NCBI GenBank assembly: GCA_945837185.1
Contig: CAMAMZ010000058.1
Location: forward strand, 1-12,005
DNA: 12,005 nucleotides
Direction of reading: 5' to 3'
Origin: an uncultured Bacteroidales bacterium
GTDB lineage: Bacteria > Bacteroidota > Bacteroidia > Bacteroidales > Bacteroidaceae
The number at the start of each line of letters is the position of its first letter. Position 1 is the stretch's first letter. The notes under the pieces were generated by a model. The model did not search any database. It had not been told where the DNA came from and saw only the letters and a program-made list of their open reading frames with translations. Both the position numbers and the translations under genes were made by a program. Positions 7,929 to 12,005 of this stretch are shown piece after piece.

Positions 7929-8552
7929 ATGGCATTATTCAGTAAACAGAATAAAGAGGTGTTGGCCAATCCGCTGAACCTCGACCATCCCATCCTTATC
8001 CAGGTGCTGGGCATTTGTTCGGCCTTGGCCGTTACGGCCCAGTTGAAACCTGCTGTGGTCATGGGACTTGCCGTTACCGTAATCACGGCTTTCGCCAATG
8101 TTATCATCTCGCTTTTGAGAAATACCATTCCAACACGTATCCGTATTGTCGTACAGTTGGTGGTGGTTGCTGCCTTGGTAACAATCGTGAGCCAGGTGCT
8201 CAAGGCTTTTGCCTACGACGTGAGCGTACAGCTGTCGGTATATGTGGGCTTGATTATTACAAACTGTATTCTCATGGGACGTCTGGAGGCCTTTGCCATG
8301 ATGAACAAGCCTTGGCCTTCTTTCCTCGACGGTTTGGGCAATGGCCTTGGCTATGCTTTTGTGCTCGTTGTGGTAGGTGCCTTGCGTGAGTTGCTCGGCA
8401 GGGGAACTCTTTTGGGCTTCACCATCATTCCGTCATGTGCCTACGAAGCCGGCTACGTGAACAACGGTATGATGACAATGCCCGCAATGGCCTTGATTCT
8501 TGTGGGATGTGTGATTTGGATTCATCGTGCATATTTTTATAAGGAGAAATAA
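7929..8552 (+). CDS. nqrD: Na+-translocating NADH:quinone oxidoreductase subunit D
   Basis: Integral membrane subunit (207 aa, about six hydrophobic helices) that pairs with the homologous NqrE as an inverted-topology dimer. In known Nqr structures the pair holds a 2Fe-2S cluster within the membrane using two cysteines from each. Here the ligands are Cys30 (in LGICSALAV) and Cys113 (in ITNCILMGRLEAFAM), one residue offset from V. cholerae Cys29 and Cys112. Other family landmarks are LDHPILIQVLGIC at the N-terminus and GALRELLGRGTLLGF in the C-terminal third. Its leader (7893-7928) is A/T-rich without a good Shine-Dalgarno. Its last codons contain the AGGAG that serves nqrE. Confidence 0.96.
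   Translation: MALFSKQNKEVLANPLNLDHPILIQVLGICSALAVTAQLKPAVVMGLAVTVITAFANVIISLLRNTIPTRIRIVVQLVVVAALVTIVSQVLKAFAYDVSVQLSVYVGLIITNCILMGRLEAFAMMNKPWPSFLDGLGNGLGYAFVLVVVGALRELLGRGTLLGFTIIPSCAYEAGYVNNGMMTMPAMALILVGCVIWIHRAYFYKEK
8542..8546 (+). promoter_or_regulatory. Shine-Dalgarno for nqrE inside the end of nqrD
   Basis: AGGAG lies in the final lysine/glutamate codons of nqrD and ends 9 nt before the nqrE ATG at 8556. With only 3 nt between the nqrD stop and the nqrE start, it points to coupled translation of the two partner subunits. Confidence 0.6.
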
Positions 8553-8555
8553 GCT

Positions 8556-9182
8556 ATGGAGCACGCTATAAGTTTATTTGTTCGTTCGATATTCATCGAC
8601 AACATGGTTTTCGCATTCTTCTTGGGCATGTGTTCGTTCCTTGCCGTGTCGAAGAATGTCAAGACATCATTGGGATTGGGTATAGCCGTTACCTTTGTGT
8701 TGCTGGTAACTGTACCCGTTGATTACCTCTTGCAGACACGTGTTCTCGGACCGGATTGCCTTGTAGAAGGAATCGACCTCTCGTATTTGAGTTTCATTCT
8801 TTTTATTGCCGTTATTGCAGGTATTGTGCAGTTGGTGGAGATGGTGGTGGAGAAATACAGCCCTTCACTCTATGCTGCTCTGGGAATCTTCCTGCCGCTG
8901 ATAGCCGTAAACTGTGCCATTATGGGTGCTTCGCTTTTCATGCAGCAGCGTATCAATCTCGACCCTACCAATTCACAGTATATCGGTAGCGTATGGGATG
9001 CCATTGTTTATGCGGTCGGTTCGGGTATTGGCTGGACGCTTGCTATTGTGGCCATGGGTGCCATTCGCGAAAAGATGCAATACAGCGATGTGCCCAAACC
9101 GCTGCAGGGTCTTGGCATTACCTTCATTGTTGTGGGTTTGATGGCCATGGCAATGATGTGTTTCAGTGGTCTTAACATTTAA
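8556..9182 (+). CDS. nqrE: Na+-translocating NADH:quinone oxidoreductase subunit E
   Basis: Integral membrane subunit (208 aa, about six hydrophobic helices), homologous to NqrD and inserted in the opposite orientation. It supplies the other two ligands of the intramembrane 2Fe-2S cluster: Cys26 (FFLGMCSFLAVSK) and Cys120 (LIAVNCAIMGASLF). These positions are identical to those in V. cholerae NqrE, which supports the chosen start. The N-terminus MEHAISLFVRSIFIDNMVFA is characteristic of the family. In the cycle it helps carry electrons from the cytoplasmic NqrF ferredoxin domain across the membrane to periplasmic NqrC. It is spaced 3 nt after nqrD, and 19 nt lie between its stop and the preferred nqrF ATG. 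Confidence 0.96.
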   Translation: MEHAISLFVRSIFIDNMVFAFFLGMCSFLAVSKNVKTSLGLGIAVTFVLLVTVPVDYLLQTRVLGPDCLVEGIDLSYLSFILFIAVIAGIVQLVEMVVEKYSPSLYAALGIFLPLIAVNCAIMGASLFMQQRINLDPTNSQYIGSVWDAIVYAVGSGIGWTLAIVAMGAIREKMQYSDVPKPLQGLGITFIVVGLMAMAMMCFSGLNI

Positions 9183-9187
9183 TTAAC

Positions 9188-9193
9188 AGGTGA
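9188..9193 (+). promoter_or_regulatory. Shine-Dalgarno deciding the nqrF start
   Basis: AGGTGA ends 8 nt before the ATG at 9202. An in-frame GTG at 9190 overlaps this element and would have no room for a ribosome site of its own, so the ATG at 9202 is preferred. Cofactor cysteine numbering (69/75/78/110, one off the Vibrio protein) agrees. Confidence 0.7.
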
Positions 9194-9201
9194 AGATTGA
9201 T

Positions 9202-10470
9202 ATGGTACAATTTATATCAGTAAGTATAGGAGTTTTTCTGGTGATCATACTCCTGCTGGTCATCATCCTTTTGGTGGCCAAAAAATACCTGAGCCCCAGT
9301 GGCAATGTAACCATTACTATCAATGGCGACAAAACCTTATCGGTAGGGCAGGGAAGCAGTTTGATGACAACACTCAACGAAAATGGTATCTTCCTGCCTT
9401 CTGCCTGTGGTGGTAAGGCAAGTTGCGGCCAATGTAAGGTGCAGGTGCTTGAAGGTGGCGGTGAGATTCTGGATTCTGAACGTCCGCATTTCACACGCAA
9501 GCAAATCAAGGACAACTGGCGTTTGGGTTGCCAATGCAAGGTGAAGAGCGACATGAAAATCAAGGTTCCCGAGAGTGTCATGGGTGTGAAAGAATGGGAG
9601 TGTACGGTGCTTTCCAACAAGAACGTGTCTTCTTTCATCAAGGAGTTCAAAGTGGCCTTGCCCCCAGGTGAGCACATGGACTTCCTGCCGGGTTCGTATG
9701 CACAGATAAAGATTCCTGCCTATGATTGCATTGACTACGACAAGGACTTTGATAAGGCCGACATAGGCGAAGATTATATTGGTGCATGGCAGAAGTTCAA
9801 CATCCTTTCGCTCAAGGCTCATAACCCTGAGCCTACGGTAAGGGCTTATTCTATGGCTAACTATCCGGCTGAGGGCGATATCATAACCCTTACGGTGCGT
9901 ATTGCAACAACACCGTTCTTGCCGCGTCCGCAGGTGGGCTTCATGGATGTTCCTACAGGTATCGGTTCGTCTTATATCTTTAGCTTGAAACCAGGCGATA
10001 AGGTAATGATGAGTGGTCCTTATGGCGATTTCCATCCTAACTTCACCTCTGGTAAGGAAATGATTTGGATTGGTGGTGGTGCGGGTATGGCACCGCTTCG
10101 TGCACAGATTATGCACATGACAAAGACTTTGCATACCACCGACCGTGAGATGCACTTCTTCTATGGCGCACGTGCGCTGGGTGAGGCCTTCTTCCTGGAA
10201 GACTTCTGGGAACTGGAGAAGGAATTCCCCAACTTCCATTTCCATTTGTCGCTCGACCGACAGGATCCCAAGGCCGACGCTGCAGGAGTCAACTACTATA
10301 CGGGCTTTGCTGTTAACTGTATTCGTGACACCTATCTTAAGGATCATGAGGCTCCCGAAGACTGTGAGTATTACCTCTGCGGACCTCCCATGCTCATCAA
10401 GACGGTTACAGATTATCTGGATAGTCTGGGTGTTGACAACGACAGCATTATGTTCGATAACTTCGGATAA
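9202..10470 (+). CDS. nqrF: Na+-translocating NADH:quinone oxidoreductase subunit F (NADH dehydrogenase subunit)
   Basis: The NADH-oxidising entry subunit (422 aa from the ATG at 9202). In order: one N-terminal membrane helix (about residues 3-30); a plant-type 2Fe-2S ferredoxin domain with ligands Cys69, Cys75, Cys78 and Cys110 (ACGGKASCGQC and GCQC); an FAD-binding domain with RAYSMANYP (Arg214-Pro222); an NAD-binding domain with GGGAGMAPLR (291-300) and CGPP (393-396); and the C-terminal FDNFG typical of NqrF. NADH reduces FAD, and electrons pass singly via the 2Fe-2S cluster to the NqrD/E cluster. This N-terminal ferredoxin plus reductase arrangement is specific to Nqr and rules out an Rnf operon. 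An extended GTG start at 9190 would add four residues but is disfavoured. Last gene of the operon, followed by an intrinsic terminator. No apbE or nqrM follows it, unlike in Vibrio. Confidence 0.96.
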   Translation: MVQFISVSIGVFLVIILLLVIILLVAKKYLSPSGNVTITINGDKTLSVGQGSSLMTTLNENGIFLPSACGGKASCGQCKVQVLEGGGEILDSERPHFTRKQIKDNWRLGCQCKVKSDMKIKVPESVMGVKEWECTVLSNKNVSSFIKEFKVALPPGEHMDFLPGSYAQIKIPAYDCIDYDKDFDKADIGEDYIGAWQKFNILSLKAHNPEPTVRAYSMANYPAEGDIITLTVRIATTPFLPRPQVGFMDVPTGIGSSYIFSLKPGDKVMMSGPYGDFHPNFTSGKEMIWIGGGAGMAPLRAQIMHMTKTLHTTDREMHFFYGARALGEAFFLEDFWELEKEFPNFHFHLSLDRQDPKADAAGVNYYTGFAVNCIRDTYLKDHEAPEDCEYYLCGPPMLIKTVTDYLDSLGVDNDSIMFDNFG

Positions 10471-10485
10471 GAACAGCCTGTTTTT

Positions 10486-10530
10486 CATCATAAACTCCAA
10501 ATCCCGTTGTGGGTTTGGAGTTTTTTGATG
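10486..10530 (+). terminator. Intrinsic terminator of the nqr operon
   Basis: A perfect 10-bp inverted repeat, AAACTCCAAA (10492-10501) and TTTGGAGTTT (10514-10523), is extended inward by CCC/GGG with a single bulged T, around a loop of about 5 nt. It runs straight into a T6 tract (10521-10526). A further CATCA (10486-10490)/TGATG (10526-10530) pairing flanks it. It begins about 20 nt after the nqrF stop. The T-run is only on the plus strand, so it mainly serves nqr; read from the other side it could still hinder convergent transcription from the hydrolase gene. Confidence 0.9.
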
Positions 10531-10608
10531 AATGTAACTTTCAAAGAATCATAAGTGCTTGAACAATTGCTGACTGGTTTCCCTTGTGTATAACATAGGC
10601 TGCATCAT

Positions 10609-11691
10609 CTAAAGCTGGGGCAACATCATAACGATGGGTTGCTTTTTGGTTGGGTCGAGTGGAGCCGACTGGTAGCTTACGGTATTGAAGTCAATGGCCT
10701 TTAAGTCGAAACACCTGATGCTGCTGTCGTGCATCGTGCGATAGTAAATCCTGCGGTTACCAATGTCGGTGGCAACGGTCCATTGTGTGGCACTCGGAAT
10801 ATTGGGAATGCTGTCCTTATCGGCAAACTGGATGCCCACAGGAATATCGAAATTGTTGAGAATGTGGAACGCTTGCAGCACGGTTTCTTCTCCTGTTTGC
10901 TTTTGGGGAGCTGTAGCTTGGAAAAAGGCAGCTCTCACAAAACGAGAAGGAGGCGTCATGTCGCCCGGAATACCCAACATACCACTGCCTCCGCCAAAGG
11001 CTTTTAAATGCAATGTGCCAATGGAGCGTGCCTGAACAGCACCTGCCTGCAGGTTGACATAATTGTTCAAGTTAGTCAGATGCCATTCAAATCCGGGCGA
11101 ATTGGTGAACACACCCAAAGGATTTTCGTAAAAATGAACCTCTTGTTGTGTGATTTCCAATATTACCTGTCTGCCGCTTTCTTCCGTGAAACGCCAATGT
11201 ACGGTGGAACCACGTGGATCGACGCTTACAATATGCACATGCTTGATGGCTTGTTGTATTTCTTCTATCGTCTTGAAACTTGATAGCACCCACGACACCA
11301 ATTGTAGGTCGCTGAGAGTATTGGCTCGGTTTGAGGGTTTGTAGGTTTCATACTGGCCATAGGCAGGAAAATAAAACAAACCGGCCGACAAGCCTGCTTC
11401 ATTAAGACCCTCCACCACAAATTCCGCACGTTCTACGGCAAGGCCGATATAACCATATTTGGCGGTAAAACATTTACCTTGCTTTGCTCCGTCCGGCACC
11501 ATCGCACATTGTCTGTAGCCACGAGGCACGATGGTGTAGCAACTTTCCAAATCATTACCTGCCCATTCAATGGTGCGCGCGGGAACAGGGGAATGGCTGC
11601 TTGTGTGCAACGTGATGCCGGTACACGCTGTCGTGTGTTGCAACAAACTTGCATAAAAGCATGCAATACACAGTAAAATCATCCTTTTCAT
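10609..11691 (-). CDS. Secreted linear amide C-N hydrolase (choloylglycine hydrolase / penicillin V acylase family)
   Basis: An Ntn-hydrolase of 360 aa with a signal peptide (residues 1-22, MKRMILLCIACFYASLLQ followed by HTTA). Cleavage after Ala22 would expose Cys23 as the catalytic N-terminal nucleophile (CTGITL). Family residues visible: Arg39 and Glu42 in ARTIEW (Asp is usual at the second position in Gram-positive bile salt hydrolases), Asn97 in GLNEAGLSAGLFYFP, Asn197 in FTNSPGFEWHLTNLNNY, and Arg250 in PPSRFVR. GLFYFP puts Tyr107 where bile salt hydrolases often have Asn, as penicillin V acylases do. The substrate could be conjugated bile salts, penicillin V-like amides, N-acyl homoserine lactones or another amide; the sequence does not decide. 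The chosen ATG (11691-11689) opens directly into the signal peptide; in-frame ATG 11718 and TTG 11727 upstream would add unlikely polar residues. Single gene, convergent with nqrF (138 bp between). Confidence 0.88.
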   Translation of the reverse strand: MKRMILLCIACFYASLLQHTTACTGITLHTSSHSPVPARTIEWAGNDLESCYTIVPRGYRQCAMVPDGAKQGKCFTAKYGYIGLAVERAEFVVEGLNEAGLSAGLFYFPAYGQYETYKPSNRANTLSDLQLVSWVLSSFKTIEEIQQAIKHVHIVSVDPRGSTVHWRFTEESGRQVILEITQQEVHFYENPLGVFTNSPGFEWHLTNLNNYVNLQAGAVQARSIGTLHLKAFGGGSGMLGIPGDMTPPSRFVRAAFFQATAPQKQTGEETVLQAFHILNNFDIPVGIQFADKDSIPNIPSATQWTVATDIGNRRIYYRTMHDSSIRCFDLKAIDFNTVSYQSAPLDPTKKQPIVMMLPQL

Positions 11692-11761
11692 AAGCGTATT
11701 ATTTTGGGGGTTAAACATGTTATCCAATTGCCATCCTTCTGTGTCGGGTTTTCAGCCATCA

Positions 11762-11773
11762 TTTCAGCTGAAA
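11762..11773. repeat. Perfect 12-bp palindrome upstream of the hydrolase gene
   Basis: TTTCAGCTGAAA is its own reverse complement. It lies between the candidate -7 box (11796-11803) and the hydrolase start (11691), so within the likely 5' leader. This is a possible operator position for a dimeric regulator, but no regulator gene is in the window and a 12-bp palindrome can arise by chance or belong to a repeat. Confidence 0.35.
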
Positions 11774-11795
11774 GACATAGCCACTCACTATACCG

Positions 11796-11803
11796 CAAAT
11801 ATA
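11796..11803 (-). promoter_or_regulatory. Candidate Bacteroidetes -7 box for the hydrolase gene
   Basis: Read on the minus strand this is TATATTTG, an exact fit to TAnnTTTG, about 105 bp upstream of the ATG at 11691. The nearest TTG that could be a -33 element (11832-11830) is about 26 bp away, longer than the usual 19-21. Use of this box would give a leader of about 100 nt that includes the palindrome at 11762-11773. Confidence 0.45.
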
Positions 11804-11849
11804 AGGAATGTAACGATAGATTGTATTTGCAACCTCCTGTTTTTCATGT

Positions 11850-12005
11850 CTTTTATATTTTATTGTAGAACATTGCCGGGTTTTATGGCGTAATGCGAGG
11901 CGTGTTGACTACACGCAAAGTCATCATCCGCAGGTTCCCATGAGTTCTTTGTGCCTTCTCTTATGAGAAGTATTTTGTGCTCTGCATGTGCAGCATGACC
12001 GTTGT
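11850..12005. other. Intergenic stretch with several small hairpins, no supported gene
   Basis: No convincing coding frame reaches the right edge. Three short inverted repeats are seen in succession: GCGTGT/ACACGC (11900-11905 with 11911-11916, 5-nt loop), CTTCTC/GAGAAG (11955-11960 with 11965-11970, TTAT loop) and CTGC/GCAG (11982-11985 with 11990-11993, ATGT loop). None is followed by a good T-run on either strand. The stretch could be an interspersed intergenic repeat, the leader of a gene beyond the window, or an unannotated RNA. The hairpins are directly visible; the interpretation is not settled. Confidence 0.35.

Noticed and set aside
9190..9201. GTG start for nqrF giving four extra residues
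   Set aside because: The GTG overlaps the Shine-Dalgarno AGGTGA that is correctly spaced for the ATG at 9202.
4665..10470. Rnf complex instead of Nqr
   Set aside because: Gene order A-B-C-D-E-F, absence of RnfB/RnfC ferredoxin-type cysteine clusters and the FAD/NADH-binding NqrF identify Nqr.
9337..10500. 387-codon open frame on the minus strand opposite nqrF
   Set aside because: It lies opposite nqrF with all of its cofactor motifs, begins inside the terminator hairpin, and its product resembles no family I know.
11692..11727. Longer N-terminus for the hydrolase from TTG 11727 or ATG 11718
   Set aside because: It would place 9-12 polar residues before a clean signal peptide; the ATG at 11691 begins the signal peptide directly.
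1..12005. CRISPR array, insertion sequence, prophage, tRNA or rRNA
   Set aside because: No regularly spaced repeats, transposase or integrase motifs, terminal inverted repeats with a transposase, or cloverleaf/rRNA sequence were seen.

Overview
The window looks like a chromosomal segment of a Bacteroidales bacterium, most likely Prevotella or a close relative. The reasons are the Bacteroidetes-type promoter boxes (TAnnTTTG) upstream of all three transcription units, weak or A/T-rich translation leaders at several genes, a large TamB of the Bacteroidetes kind, and a complete Na+-NQR operon. The genus is inferred from general similarity; no search was run.

Layout. On the minus strand, 72-4514 is one long gene for a TamB-type inner-membrane-anchored periplasmic protein, which appears to start at TTG. 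A 150-bp divergent promoter region (4515-4664) separates it from a six-gene plus-strand operon, nqrA-nqrB-nqrC-nqrD-nqrE-nqrF (4665-10470). This operon encodes the whole Na+-translocating NADH:quinone oxidoreductase and ends in a clear intrinsic terminator (10486-10530). Facing it on the minus strand, 10609-11691 encodes a secreted Ntn-hydrolase of the choloylglycine hydrolase / penicillin V acylase family. The last ~310 bases (11692-12005) hold that gene's probable promoter, a perfect 12-bp palindrome, several small hairpins and a doubtful 58-codon ORF on the opposite strand. This stretch may be part of an interspersed intergenic repeat.

How the genes work together. The Nqr genes form one tightly packed operon whose products make a single membrane complex. 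Electrons pass from NADH to FAD and a 2Fe-2S cluster in NqrF, to an intramembrane 2Fe-2S cluster held by NqrD/NqrE, to covalent FMN on NqrC and NqrB, and on to quinone (probably menaquinone), while Na+ is exported. All expected cofactor residues can be found: NqrF Cys69/75/78/110, NqrD Cys30/113, NqrE Cys26/120, NqrC Thr211 and NqrB Thr220. The flavin transferase ApbE, needed to attach the FMNs, is not in the window. TamB serves the cell envelope, and the hydrolase acts on extracytoplasmic amides; neither has an evident functional tie to Nqr.

Overall this is mostly core-genome sequence. I see no phage, insertion sequence, CRISPR array, rRNA or tRNA, and no convincing undescribed multi-gene system. 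The points worth a second look are local: the NqrB TMAT flavinylation motif, the TTG start of tamB, a tandem promoter-like decamer before nqrA, the active-site variants of the hydrolase, and the structured right-hand intergenic region.
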